From: Bathynomus jamesi | Taxonomy: Eukaryota > Arthropoda > Malacostraca > Isopoda > Cirolanidae | Length of the DNA: 64,000 nucleotides | Direction of reading: 5' to 3' | Assembly (NCBI GenBank): GCA_023014485.1 | Contig: JAJOZX010012247.1 | Span: 1 to 64,000, forward strand | Shown: piece by piece, positions 31,340-43,949 of the stretch | Numbering within the stretch: the first letter of the stretch is position 1 | Layout: each line of letters starts with the position of its first letter | The notes under the pieces: generated by a model | Told to the model about the DNA's origin: nothing | Database searches by the model: none | Seen by the model: the letters and a program-made list of their open reading frames with translations, nothing else | Translations under genes and position numbers: made by a program

Positions 31340-32280
31340 TGACCACACTGTTATGAAATTTAGTACGCCGAAGATAAAGATATGGAAAAATAATGAAAAT
31401 TTTAGAAACCTCAAAGCAACTTGTAATTACTTTGAAAATGAGCAATACATACGCTATCCTTCCCATGAAGAGGCACCCATTTCTATAAAAAGCAGAAGAC
31501 ATTCCACCCCCCTCCCAACCCTTCACTCTCTCAGTCCTATTGATATAGGATGAAGGGTATAACTTGTAGATATTATAATTGTTTTGTGTATAGTTTCAGC
31601 CTAATTAATGCGCAATATGGTTTAGCCTTCAGAATAAATAAAGATATGCTGGCACGTTTCCTTTTATTAATAACCAAATATAATTTAGAATCTATATAGC
31701 CACGTTTTATTTCTTACCCTCTAACGAACTCATTCTCAACTCTACTTCTGAAAATTCTACGGAGAATTGAATGTATTTAATATTTAAATTATTTATATGA
31801 AGCGTTTACAAAAATCCTCTACGAAAGAGCATTGATAATTTTATCTATTAGCCTTATTATATTTTCAAATGTAAAAAATCAAAGCTACCAACATACAGCT
31901 TCAGTGAAACGTGGCAAGAACACTTCTGCAGACGAAAAATATTATGTTTTCAATTTCGAATGCTTTTGTAAAGTATTAAAAACACACAAGTTTACGCCAA
32001 ACCTTAAGCTATAATAGCAATATAATGTCTCAAAGAGAAATTTATTTAAAGTACTGCGTACTGAAGCAGTCGCATATTAGTAAAAGAAAAGATGTGATAA
32101 ATACTTCCAATAAACCAGTATACTGTATTACCAGGAGAGTCTACGTCCAGTATATTACCACGAGATTCTACGTCCTTTCTTATCTCTATAGTCCTTCTGC
32201 ATGAGGAGCATAAGGAGCAGATATTAAATAAATAAAAAAATCAGTTTGGTTTCAATAAATTCCATGTAAATGAAATATGT
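31340..32280. other. No gene recognised
   Basis: AT-rich, with a (TG)n tract ending near 31330 and no domain in either strand. Confidence 0.4.
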
Positions 32281-32284
32281 ATAT

Positions 32285-33153
32285 ACTCATATATACTGTA
32301 TGACGAAGAAAACCACTCTTCAGGAAGACTTAAATTTTTATTTCTTTAACACCAATACAGTTTTGGCTCATCGCGAGCCCTTGTCAATTGGTAATGACAG
32401 CATGAATAGAGAACAGAGTTTATATACACCTAGAAGTAATCCTTCCCATCCTTCCCATCCTCTTACCAGGGGATGGTTAAGTAATCCTTCCGACCCAGTT
32501 TTGACCTGATGGATGTACCTGTACTGCCTGGGGATTTTTGGATGGTAATGTTACAAAATTTTTAATTTTATTATATATAATTTTGTTAAAAGAGAATTGA
32601 CCATCAAATATATTAAAATTTTGTAGAGAGCCTATAAGACTACATTCAACAATTCTACGCTTAACATAATTATTAGATTTGAAAACAAAGTTGCAATTAT
32701 TGAAATCTATTACATGGTTATAGTCTCTGACATGACAGAATACAGCACTTTTTTCATTCCCCACACTCACATCTCTCATATGTTCATAAATTCTTTTACT
32801 GAGTTCTCTTCCGTTTCTCTTATATATACATTATCAGGACATTCTTTACATGGTAATACATATATACACACACACCTGTATCTTTTTCATCCTTAGGTTT
32901 GTTTCTTATTAACATGTCATTTATGCAGTTATTATATTTGAATGCCACATTAGTGCCTAGTCTCTGATAAGTTTTCTAAAGTCCTTTCAAGTTTTTGTTA
33001 GGGAAAGGCAATACTTTTCTTGTAATCTTTGTTTACAGTTGACCTGCTAGTATAAAAGGATTTCTGGCTGCTGAATGAGCGTTGAAAATGAACCATTGTG
33101 GATATTACAGATTTTTATATATGTTGTTGAATTTTGTATCTCCTCATCAACAT
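32285..33153 (-). pseudogene. Penelope-like element, C-terminal GIY-YIG region and 3' end
   Basis: The minus-strand frame 32477-32779 encodes the Penelope C-terminal block: SAVFCHVRDYNHVIDFNNC, then FVFKSNNYVKRRIVECSLIG and DGQFSFNKII. Upstream (to about 32860) the GIY-YIG-type PCKEC...TGRELSKRIYEH segment is readable with a frame change. Downstream near 32370 lies the stem GGCTCGCGATGAGCC, characteristic of these elements' 3' ends. The reverse transcriptase core is not present. This copy forms the left arm of an inverted duplication. Confidence 0.82.
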
Positions 33154-33172
33154 AAAAAGGGTGACAGATTCT
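33154..33172. repeat. Spacer (19 bp) of Penelope inverted duplication
   Basis: Nineteen non-palindromic bases separate the two arms; the arms begin with CTCCTCATCAACAT and ATGTTGATGAGGAG. Confidence 0.8.
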
Positions 33173-33650
33173 ATGTTGATGAGGAGATACAAAAAATCAA
33201 CAATATACATATGAAAATCTGTATTGTCCTAAATGGTTCCTTTTTAACGCTCATTTAATAGCCAGAAATCCTTTTATACTGGCAGGCCAACTGTAAACAA
33301 GGATTACAAGAAAGGATTGTCCCTATAACAAAATCTTGAAAGGGCTTAAGAAAATTTGTCAGAGAATAGGCACTAATGTGGCATTCAAATATAATAACTG
33401 CATAAATGACATGTTAATAAGAAACAAACCTAAGAACAAAAAAAACACAGGTATGTATGTATATATTACCATGTAAAGAATGTCCTGATAACGTATATGT
33501 AGGAAAAACGGGAAGAGAACTTAGTAAAAGAATCTATGAACATAATAGAGATGAGAGGGTGGGAATGGAAAAAGTGCTGTATTCTCTCATGTCAGAGACT
33601 ATAACCATGTAATAGATTTCAATAATTGCAATTTTTTTTCAAATCTAATA
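33173..33650 (+). pseudogene. Penelope-like element fragment, inverted copy
   Basis: Imperfect reverse complement of about 32665-33153. The GIY-YIG segment reads PCKECPDNVYVGKTGRELSK on the plus strand near 33458-33520, followed by a diverged, frameshifted continuation. The copy ends at about 33650 where homology with the left arm stops. Confidence 0.8.
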
Positions 33651-33989
33651 AAGATCGAGGGGGAACGTTGATACATTTTTCGCATATATAAAAAATTATT
33701 ATGTACTAAATAAATCTTTTACCAGTTTAATTATTTCCAACTTCATTATCAACTTTGTGATAAAAGTGCTTTAGAAAAAAACTGAATTACCTAAAAATTA
33801 TACTTCATATATAGATGAAGAATCTAGTGAACTGTCTATTAGCAAGGATGATACCAATATACCAAAAAAATGACAACACCGCCACTACAAAAGGTGATGG
33901 TTGATCAGACGGTGTTATATTATCTTGTGATAACAACAGTGATGCTGTTGTTAGTGATAATAAAGCTACAACTAGTGAAAGTGAAAATA

Positions 33990-34330
33990 ATTAATCAGTC
34001 ATTTGAACTAGTAATGAAGTAAGTGATTCTGAAAGAAACTGGTTAGAGGATGTCTGCTGGGAAAAAATATCTAGACATTATAGTTGGAAGTGATCTAAAG
34101 TTTTCTAAATATTTTAGAGGCTAGGAATAAAGCAAATAAAATGCTAAGTATTATTAAGGAGAATGTTAATTATAAAATTAAGTCACCTGTAGATTGGACA
34201 ATTCTTTTGTTGGGCCTAACTTGGATTCTTGCATTCAAGCAGGATTCATTCACAAGCAGGTTATAGAAGTGTCTGAAGGTGTGCAACCAAATTTATCACT
34301 AGGTTGTGAAGGTTAGAATACAGTTAAAGA
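33990..34330 (+). pseudogene. LINE reverse transcriptase C-terminal fragment
   Basis: Degraded reading KKYLDIIVGSDLKFSKY...EARNKANKMLSIIKENV matches the post-thumb region of CR1-type LINEs (KDLGVxxDxxLxFxxH...KANxxLGxI). Stops are frequent. Confidence 0.6.
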
Positions 34331-34849
34331 TTAAATGAGCTGGGCATGTTTAGTTTTGAGAGACATTGTTTGAAGGGGCTATGGTACAGAGGCTCAAAAT
34401 GTTTTCAGGTTTGGACGATTTTGATTTTTTTTTTTTTTTTATTAGATTCTGATGTAAGAACTTGAGAGCGTAAGAAAATTAGAAAACAGATTTGTAGTGT
34501 GGATCTACAAAAATACTTTTTGCCATAGAGTAGATTTTTGGAATCTACTGCTCTATATGATTTGGTAAATAGTACCTCTTTAGATAGTTTTAAGAAAAAT
34601 TTAGATGCTTTCATGAATGAAAGAGATGGATTGTAAATTCTGGAAATTATGTATATTTTAGCTAAGACTAAAGTATAACTACAGTAGTTTTGTAAATATC
34701 ATAGTTTAATGATAACTAGTCAACTTGAAATGATATTTTACAAAATTCAATCACAAATTATAGCTTTAGACCATTTATTTGACTTGAGTAATCTTGATAG
34801 GCTCCCCCACAAAGCACCTTCATATTATCCAAATGTAATGCAGGCATGT

Positions 34850-35190
34850 AATTAGCAAGTGAAACCAACAAAACTACTAATCCGGATAACATTTAGGCAG
34901 GAATATGAGGAAACGGTGGATAGCTTAGTTGAAGCACTAACTATTTTGTTTGCTAGATCTATTAATTATACAGAGGTATCTGATGAATGGAAAAAAGCAA
35001 ATGTAGTACCCATTAAAAATGGTTAGTAAAAATGGGGTAAGAAACTATAGGTCTGTTAGTCTAACATCATTAGTACGGAAGATACTACAAAGAATTATAA
35101 AGAACAGCAAGGAAAGTATTCAGGAGCATTTGGATAATTTTAATCTTATTTCAAGTTCCCAGCATGGATTTAGATCAAAGAGACCTATGC
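34850..35190 (+). pseudogene. LINE reverse transcriptase N-terminal fragment
   Basis: Readable blocks are SLVEALTILFARSINYTEVS, DEWKKANVVPI, NYRSVSLTSLVRKILQRIIK and NFNLISSSQHGFRSKRP, which are the fingers region of CR1-like reverse transcriptases. It lies downstream of a C-terminal fragment, so the two pieces come from different copies or a rearranged one. Confidence 0.78.
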
Positions 35191-35199
35191 ATTGACTCA

Positions 35200-35830
35200 A
35201 ACGCTTTGAAAGCATGTCAGTAAACGAGTTTTATGTCGCATATTGTATTTGACTATTGTATTCTAATATTCTGAATATTGTATTGTATTGTATTCATTCT
35301 CTCTTCGAATAATGAATCAACTAATTACTGTATATTTCATAACAAAAAATTATTAGGTCTACATATATGAAAACAAATTGTCCTATTATTATAATGTATT
35401 GCATGAATATCTTTATTGTGAATTTTACATTTATAAGTTATTTGCATCTAAAGGTCTAAACTCTAAAATAAATAGGTGTTGTGTGTAAAGTTATTATTCT
35501 TCGTTTAACTACGAACGAAAGTTAGCGTTCGATATACCGCATAGGCTAGAGGTCTAGCCTATGCAGTGTAGCCTAGACTCCCTAAGCATTAAATAATACA
35601 CTTGCATACAGTAATATAGTTTCGTTTAAAATAATTGTGCAAATAGCTCATACAGCCAAAATTAAACAATATTTTACGTTTATTGTTTTGGTAAACTTGT
35701 TCTGACCATCTTCATCCAAAACAGATCAAATAAAACACGTTCCTTCCTACAAAAAATTACAACTATCTTTACAATCGTTCTGTAAATAAATTTTATAATA
35801 TTTTTATTTTTAATATCTTCAAGCTGTCTG
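35200..35830. other. No gene recognised; AT-rich
   Basis: AT-rich sequence that should contain the left end of the old hAT element, but no CAGGGCCGG-type terminus could be found. Confidence 0.4.
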
Positions 35831-38169
35831 CTGCCATGACAAGCAGAAAACGAGATCGGTGAAGGAAATACATGGGTGATGCTGAAGAGAAAAATAAGCT
35901 AAAACATGAGGAATATGTTGAAAAGCAAAGGAATTCAATGTTAAAATTTATAAAAAAATCTGAAAAAACAAAAGAAGAGCCAACGTAATTTTGAAAACCA
36001 CGAAGAAGGTAAAGCTGAAAAAGAAATTCTACTCTTGGAGACAACAATTTAGAAGCAAGAAGAAACTGAAACAAGTGAACCAGAGGTGTAACCTCCAAAA
36101 CAGGAAGACAATATTTTCGAAGTCGATGTTCATAATCGAAGGATGATACGGAATCTCAAAAACCAAAACATGAAATTCATGATACAGTAAATGATCCAGA
36201 CAAAACAAGTTTTGAAGTTGAAGATCCTGGTACATGGCCTAATATTATTACAGATCGAATTAGAATGCACATCGTTAAACATGGACCTGTTCAAATAAAA
36301 AATTAAGATTTTCTAAAAGAAGAAAAAATAACAATAGGTGTTTCTCCGTTAAATATTATACAAGAAAATTGGCAAACGGAGAAACTCACGAAAGGAGGTA
36401 GCTGGTGTATTCTAAAATCAGTAATACAGTATGGTTTTGCATATAAATTATTTTCTGTTTCCGATATATTATGATATAATGCACAGATGGATTCAATGAT
36501 TGAGGCCGCTTTAGTGAACGCCTCAGAACACATGAACGATCATTAAAACACTTGGAAGCGATGCATACCTGGCTTCAAACTGAGAAGAACCTAAAAATGG
36601 GTAATACAGTAGAAAATGAACATGAAAAGTTAATTGAAATAAAAACACAGAGATGGAAAAATGTTTACGAGCGTATAAGTGCAGCAATTTTATATTTAGC
36701 AGAACATAATTTGGCGTTCAGAGGCAGTCGTGATCGGTTATACAGTATACACCACACAATGGAAATTTTCGAAGCTTAATCGAACTTATTGCCAGATTCG
36801 ATCCCGTAATGCAAGATTATCTTATTCGTACTTCAACTAACATGCTGTTACAAGTAAGAAACGACCTAATTAATACGTGTCGCAGACAATTTAAGATGAA
36901 TTAATAACATGTATGGAAAATAAGACAAGGCAAACAATAATACAGTAACTATGGTAAAAGAAGCAAAGTACTACGCGATTTTAATGGATTGTAAACCTGA
37001 TATTAATCATCAGGAACAACTATCGATAATTTTGCACTTCATACACATAATGGATTCGAACGAGGAAATTCGAGAACACTTCATTACCTTTGAAATAGGT
37101 GATGACGCTATAGGTAAGAGTTTATCTGAAACAGTGAAAGCTCTTTTGGATCAGGAAGCACTAAAATATCGGATTGTCGTGGCCAGGGATATGACAATAG
37201 AGCCGAAATGAAGGGTGTATATGAAGGAGTACAGGCATATATCCTTGGTGAAAATTCGAAAGCTTTTTATAGTCCATGTGGCTAACACAATATTTTTTGA
37301 GGAACTTGCAGAAAATCTACACTATGTTTACCGTTTCGACATCACGCTGGGAAATATTTAAAAACAAACATGTAAAATGCCTTTTCCCTAAGCCAGTGGT
37401 CCCTATCCCCTCGTCGCGACCCAAAATTGGGTCGCCATGCCATTTTGATTGGGTCATTAAATTGTCATTCATCATTTATTTATGTTATCATTATAGTCCG
37501 GTTGCACGGGTGGGAACCCTGCATTGTTTGTTATAAAGCAAATCTTGACATATTTTGAAAGCTTATATCACCCCATTCAAGAATCCATCGGGTGTACACC
37601 TGACCCCCGCTTGGCTTTTTCAATATGGCCGCCATTTTCCAAGATGGCCGGAGAAACTGAAAAATCCCATATCCTGGTCAATACTTGATGGATTTTGATG
37701 ATCTTGGTGTCATCTCTAGGGGTTTCTAGGATGATGAGTCGATCTGGAGGGGTTGCAGATACTTTGGGAGTCGTTTTGACCCACATTCGTCAATACTCAA
37801 GGTCATTGGAGGTCAAACGCCCCCCGAAATAAGGAATATCCCATTAGGGTGTGTCAATTTGGGAGGTGAAAATTAATTTTTGCCAATTCCTTCACTGAGG
37901 GGTTTTAAAAATGTTTTTGGATGTGAAGAATTCAAATCTGCTATTATTTTTGTGATTGCTCAACACTTAGCTTGGTAAATCTACGTTTGATTAAAAAGCA
38001 CATAAATTGCTCTCGGAAAACAACATTTATTATTTTAGCTTCTCAAAATGTCAGGTAATGCTATAAAAATTTTAGTTTCTCTGCATAAAACATATCCTAG
38101 TAATCATAAAACATATCCTTGTAATCATAAAACAATATAGAAAGTAATGACATCAGTAAAAAAAAATAT

Positions 38170-40561
38170 TTAAACAACAAGTTTCATCAAATCTTGCTTT
38201 GATTCGTTCTTGGACATCAGCCGCCGACTTGCTTCTTGGCCTCTGATATAGCCCTCACGTTTCTCATGTGTATACACCCTGCCTGCTGCCTCTGTGACTT
38301 GTTTCACACACCTCTCTATTGACTGAGCATGACAGGGCCACTGTGGAACTTGCATAGGCTTGTCAAAGAACTTCTTTACTTCCGCTGTAGTCAGTTTACA
38401 TGTCAAAGGAGGTTCAAATACCCCGTCAGACCAGTCTGTCAGCTCCAACACGGAAGAAGCACTGGGGTTAATGGAAGGTGTCTTTCTGGGACTTACAGAA
38501 AGATCTCCAAGTGTGTCATCATCTCCACCCCTCATGTCAACAATCTTTTGGACACCAGCTCTCCTCTCCTCACTGTCATCTGAGCACAAGAGTGTCTGGA
38601 TTATCATTTCGCTGAATGCATACCATGCTGAGCGCTTGATGGTTGGCAAAACAGCATCCACTACAGCCTTCTTTTGCAGCCTAACTAGCCGCAGCTGAAA
38701 CAAGATGTGGCGTGGGCCTTCCACCCAAGAGTGTTTTACTTTGATGTTGAACCAACAGGGGTAGTACACACCAACAATGTATTCCACTATCAGTCTTAAG
38801 TTGTTGAGGGTTTTGCCTTTAAGGCCATGTTTTGAAACCCATATGCGACAAAGCCTGTTTGCTGTTGTCAACCACCTTGAATGGCTCACTGGACCAATTT
38901 CAAGAAGGGCCAGATCTGTGGGAAGTTCTCCTGTCCTTATGGCCTGTGTGATCCTATACCCGTACGCTTGATCAGTAGAGAGATCCTTTACGACATTGTC
39001 ACTCAGTGAAGTAAGAGGCTCTCCAATTGAGAGTTTGGTGAATGAAGGATCAATTTCAAGTTCGGTTGCAGTGTCTAGCATCTTGCCAATGTTACCTGTC
39101 CACTTGTTGTTAGACAAGGTCTTCCCATCCAGTGCTGTGATCAAGTGTCGCAGGGGTAACTCGTTAGTGTGGAGGGCACAAACCAACAAGATCAGCTTAC
39201 GGCAAAGCTTGACCTCTACCCAATGCATGGAACCACCCTCCCAGCCAGTGTTAACATTTGTAGAATCACCTCCAATGGCCTGCAGGCTTTTATCAATGCC
39301 CTTCTTCTTCATGAAATCTACAAGATTATCAGGAATAACTTCAGCAGGTTTTTTTCTCGTTGAGCCTTTCTCAGGAGTGAAGTGGTAGAGATATCTTCCA
39401 CCTGGCTCACTGCACACAGAATAATGCTCTTCTTTGATGATGCTGGGGAACTGACGATCTGAATTGTCTGCTTTCAGCATAACTTTAGTTGTATCTTGAC
39501 GGCAGTCAAAGAAGATGTAGTCAATTTCACCCTTCTTACAAAGATCATCAAATTCCTGATCCAGGGATCTCATAACTTTTTCTTGGGCCCTCTTGACTTT
39601 ATTGTGATCAACTACAAGTCTCTTGTCTTCTTCAGTGATCAAGCCAGCATCCATAAAGGCAGCAGTGGTGATGGCAGCTGTGGCACGCAGGCCAACACCA
39701 TATCTGATGCTATGCATAGCAACATTAGGTATTTCTAATGTGTTGTACTCTGGCTTTTTATTGGAAGTTGAAGACGTGCTTGGTATTTCTAATGTCACTT
39801 CATAACTTCCATCCTTTCCATCTTGAGCATCAGCTATTTGTTCTTCATTTTCATCATCAGAGAAAATTATTTCATTTGATGGCATTGAAACATCCTGCTT
39901 ACTTGTCTGCTTATATTCAGCAAACCTTCTTCTTTCGTCTTCTTGCCGCTTCTGCTTTTTGACTTGTCTGTTGTGCTCAGGTTGATCTGGCAAGCCAATC
40001 TGATGTGGTCCAATAGAACCAGACTTGTCTCTCTGACCTTTAATGAAAACAAGTTCCTTCACAGGGATCTTCATCTCCCTAGGCCCTAGTGCATGTACAG
40101 TTAATGTGAGTTTCGTTTTTGCAACCAGCATCTGCAAGGCAGCCAAATTCAGAGCAGAGAACAATTTTACACTTGCAACTGAGGATGTCAAAAAGCTTGT
40201 CAAGTTTTGCAATGAAAGCCTCTTTGACATGTAGCTTTCCTCTCCCAAGAGATATGTTTTTGGCCTGCTCCCAGCTCTCTTGGATCTTGTTTAAGATTGT
40301 GACTCGTGAATTTACAACGGGGGCTACAAAAGAACTGTTTGCTCGTTCCCACTTTTCAAGCACTTTAGGGTAAATGTCCTTTGCAAGACTGGCTGCTGGG
40401 TAGTTTCTCACATCCTCAGCACTTTGTTCTCTTAGCAGTAGCCCATATTTCAGAACGTCTCGCAGAGTTGGGAGTTCAGAGGGCAACAACTCTCTACCAG
40501 TTCCAATTAGGTTGCTCATATGTGTGAATGTCCCCAGTCTTGTCCTCCTTTTAGAAGCCAT
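38170..40561 (-). pseudogene. Transposase-like protein of the 9-bp-TSD element, one frameshift
   Basis: Start ATG at 40559-40561 (MASKRRTRLGTF). The first 160 residues include a Cys-rich block (CKCKIVLCSEFGC...CKNETHINCTC) that may bind zinc. A frameshift near 40080 moves to the frame ending at 38170, which then runs open for more than 600 residues. Conserved blocks are YIFFDCRQDTTKV, EEHYSVCSEPGGRYLYHF, AIGGDSTNVNTGWEGG, CALHTNELPLRHL, SHSRWLTTANRLCR and WFNIKVKHSW. All except the first occur, diverged, in the relative at 52372-53986. The DCRQDT and GGDSTNVN aspartates are my best candidates for catalytic residues. A spliceable leader (GT at 40761, AG at 40641) precedes the start. I recognise the protein as repeat-associated but cannot name its superfamily. 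Confidence 0.75.
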
Positions 40562-40640
40562 TGTAGGTCAATTCCCACTGGTTAGGATGGTAGCACTGAC
40601 GGACAAGTAATCTTCAGCACACTGATGAATATGTTTCAAC

Positions 40641-40761
40641 CTGTGAAATAAGCAAAAACAGCAGTGCATTATGTATACAGCATATATAATTATTAATATA
40701 ATAATTATTATAAAATTCCACAAAAAGTCAAAAAAGTCACTATTTTTGTGTAGCTTCTTAC
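40641..40761 (-). other. Candidate 121-bp 5' leader intron
   Basis: On the minus strand TTG/GTAAGAAG at 40761 and TTATTTCACAG ending at 40641 fit splice donor and acceptor. It lies 80 bp upstream of the ATG of the 9-bp-TSD element gene and is AT-rich with stops in all frames, as expected for an intron. Confidence 0.45.
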
Positions 40762-41365
40762 CAAGCAAAGCTAAATTATATTAAATTAACAAAAATATCT
40801 TTAGAATTCCTAAGTCAGGCTGCAACTTTTTAGCACCCCTCATATTTGGAATTTGAAAGTTGAAAAATTCGACACACCCTAATATCCCATATCCCGGGCA
40901 GTCGTAGAGATATTTTGGTGATCTTACTGTCGTTTTTATGGTTTTGGGCGAGACTGAGTAGTTCTATAGGCACATGATAACAGTAGGATATCATTTTTCA
41001 ACTCCTTGGGTGAAGTCAAGGTCATTTGAGGTTAAAGTTTGGCTTTGAAATATGATAATGCCACAGTTGACATCACTGTATTTGCTTTATTTCTGTGACA
41101 ATTTCTACAATCTAGCTAACTGCTGAGCACTTAACATCTTTTCTGCAGCTAAAACCAGATCATAATGCTTAAATGACATAACCCACATTATATGGATATG
41201 GATATTCGGATATAAACCACAATTTATGCTGAAGTGCATGGCACATGCATTCTATGGAAGGTTGCAAAGCTACAAGATATGACCTCGTAAGCAAAACAAA
41301 GCTCACACCTAGCTGGGGGATTGGCATTGACAACTTTGATGCAGTTATTCACATTAGGTAACCAT

Positions 41366-42538
41366 TTATTGGGGGCAAATATCAAAAGACATGGTTGTGT
41401 CAGGATCGGCAGGATCATCAGTCTGCTCTTCGTTTGCGTTTTGGGTCAATGGATTGTTGCAATCCAAGCCGCTGCCACATGCACAGAACATTGTGCAAGG
41501 GATTCCGCGTCCCATGCAGCCGCAGCGACTCCCCCTGCATGCTGATTGTGATTCACACCCACATCTGATTAGCTTCAGAACTTCATCTGGTGCCAAACAC
41601 ACTCCTTCACCAACTGTTTTTGGGATGAGAACTCTGTTTGTTTCGTCTCTCTCCCACCCATAATGCACAGGATCAAGTGGTGGTGGGTCACACTTTAGTG
41701 CATCGAGCCAGTTCGCCACAGTGTAGTGGGTCTGAGCACATTCTGATGGAAAGCTTCAATTGTTGGTGGTAGAGAACATAGTTTGGGTGCAGCAGTTCCC
41801 GACTTCTCTGTCTTCTGAGCCCATACTCGCTGACGACACTCAGTAAGAGATGAGGATTTCTTATCCCCATAGCATGCAACAATGAACGCTGTTGCCTCTT
41901 TCTCGATATGGTCAAAGCATGCATCAAGGGACCCCAGCTTGTCTAGCTTCCGACCCTTCTTGGCTGTGACAATGGCAGTGGCTTTGCCGATGCCATGTAT
42001 TGCTGCAACTGTCACAACCACTCAAAGCTTGTAGTTTGAGGATTTGTGGGATGATGTCTTTGTGCTGGGTTACAGTTGCTTGGATGTCCACTGATTTTTT
42101 GCCACGCACTGGAGACTCCATAATCATGGGACAGCCTAGTTTCTTAAATTCATAGAAGTGAGTCAGCATGGCAAACATATCTGTGTCATCACAAATGATG
42201 GAGATGCGGGCATCAGAATCTTTCTCAGCTTGTGCGATAGCTTGTTGTTTTATTATCACGTCAGCCTCTTCATGAGATGATGAGAGCTCCAATGCTGCTC
42301 GACTCCTGCCTCGCACAATGGAAGTCGGTATGGTCTGCCATCCTGCAAGCACTAGCTCATGGTCTTGGATTACAGTTGCGAGATACTCACTGTCAGCAAG
42401 GATTTTCTCACAGAGCAGCCTGTTTAGTTGCTCCTTGTTCGCGGTGCACGTGAGAACAGCGTCTCTTGTAGGCAATGGGGTATTGAGGTTCAGCTTGTGA
42501 ACTCTGCTGCTCTTACTTCTCATTGCCCGAGTGCTCAA
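41366..42538 (-). pseudogene. XPG-type nuclease and Cys-rich C-terminus of Academ-like element 1
   Basis: Three overlapping frames make up the C-terminal half of a large protein. The first (41924-42538) has VIQDHELVLAGW, then SSHEEADVIIKQQA and ISIICDDTDMFAML, matching the acidic metal-binding motifs of XPG/FEN1-like nucleases (E-x-D and DxDxx). The second (41695-42021) has GIGKATAI and AFIVACYG. The third (41366-41719) ends in a Cys-rich block (CGCESQSACRGSRCGCMG...CSG-type) like the one in element 2. Frame changes near 42000 and 41710 break it. The N-terminal half is missing, so this copy is internally deleted. Confidence 0.7.
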
Positions 42539-43949
42539 AAGCTAGTACTACAGATGCATGAGAAAGATGTTTCGGTAGCCATACTTTGAAGGTTTGGATA
42601 AATGCAGCAACTGTGCCACTAGCTGTGCCACTAACATTCGTCTGCAGCTTTTGTAGAACCTGAAAAATAAGAATTTTGTTTACCCATTCTTCAGAGTACA
42701 AATCGCATTTAAATAATTTATCCTCAGCAAATGAAAACTAAACAATGCTCACCTGGTATATTCTCCTATTCAGCAGTCAAAAAACAATTTTGGAATCAGC
42801 ACAACCAAGACGTCATCAAACCACCAGGTGGGCAGCACCATCAGCAATTATCTCAACAACCTGAATAAAATAAGAGGAATAATTAGACATATTGGAATTC
42901 ACCTTACCATGGGAAAAATAATTCCTGATTTCATTTTAAACCCTATAGAACTACTCAGTCTCGCCCAAAACCATAAAAACGACAAAAGATCATCAAAATA
43001 TCTCCACGACTGCCCGGGATATGGGATATTCCTTATTTCGGGGGACGTTTGACCTCCAATGACCTTGAGTATTGACGAATGTGGGTCAAAACGACTCCCA
43101 AAGTATCTGCAACCCCTCCAGGTCGACTCATCATCCCAGAAACCCCTAGAGATGACACCAATATCATCAAAATCTATCAAGTATTGACCAGGATATGGGA
43201 TTTTTCAGTTTCTCCGGCCATCTTGGAAAATGGCGGCCATATTGAAAAAGCCAAGTGGGAGTCAGGTGTACACCCGATCGATTCTTGAATGGGGTGATAT
43301 AAGCTTTCAAAATATGTAAACATTTGCTTTATAACAAACAATGCAGGGTTCCAGTAAAATCATGGTCTGTGCTACCGGACTATTAAACATTTTACCATTA
43401 ACTATTTATTTTATTATCTATTACGAGTGAAATGTTTGAAGGCATGGGTCGCCGAGCTAGCCCCGCGACCAGAATTTTGGTCGTAGCATATAAAGGTTAA
43501 GAACCATTGCCCTAAGCCGGGGACTTCGATGTACATGGAGTCGACACGCGATTTTAGGGTGGGCCAGAGGGGGCCTAGTGTTGAAAATCGAAAGATTGCA
43601 AATAAGTTAAAAAATGTGTTATAATGGACTCCTACCATGTTTTTAACCATACCTAAGAGCAAAAACAACATTCTAGCCACTCAACATTGCTTAAGGGGGT
43701 GGGGGTATCGAAATCCCCGGACACACCTACTGTATGTCAATATTATTATTTTGAACTATATTGCAAAAACGGAACATTTTAACAAAAAACAATTTAAGAT
43801 CACTAATTTTAATAAAAAATGCAACTTACATTTGTAATTACATTTTATCAGATTGCAATTTAGCAATCTTTTTTACACTTGGTGATTGTTTATCATCCTT
43901 AGTAGCCGGCTTTCTTTTCCGTTCTGCATGAATTTGGCTGTTCACTTCA

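Larger units (their letters stand above)
37845..40881 (-). mobile_element. 3.0-kb DNA element, 9-bp duplication, 692-residue gene
   Basis: Ends TAGGGTGTGTCAATTT (37845) and AATTCGACACACCCTA (40881) are inverted repeats. An exact 9-bp duplication ATATCCCAT flanks it (37836-37844 and 40882-40890), and the other arm of the Academ-like inverted repeat (about 43020) gives the uninterrupted site. A 9-bp duplication is typical of MULE-type elements, but I cannot assign the protein to MULE. It is the youngest layer of the stack and has the best-preserved gene. Confidence 0.9.
37494..43382 (-). mobile_element. Academ-like element 1, TTA duplication, long TIRs
   Basis: Termini TAGTCCGGTTGCAC and GTGCTACCGGACTA lie in inverted repeats of about 350 bp (37494-37844 and about 43025-43382). 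TTA is directly repeated outside (37491-37493 and 43383-43385). The same TAGTCCGG end is found on the element at 45849-50841. Its remaining gene (41366-42538, minus) has an XPG-type nuclease region, a feature reported for Academ transposons, which also make 3-4 bp duplications. The assignment is inferred. A 3.0-kb element is inserted in its left repeat at 37845. Confidence 0.75.
37394..43509. mobile_element. hAT-type MITE, itself interrupted
   Basis: Ends CAGTGGTCCCTATCC and GGTTAAGAACCATTG are inverted repeats of the common hAT type. An exact 8-bp duplication CCCTAAGC flanks it (37386-37393 and 43510-43517). Without the inner element it is only about 230 bp (37394-37493 plus 43383-43509), with no coding capacity. 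Confidence 0.92.

Noticed and set aside
38329..39388. Plus-strand frames of up to 130 codons
   Set aside because: They are antisense shadows of the long minus-strand frame of the 3.0-kb element, which has homologues and conserved motifs.
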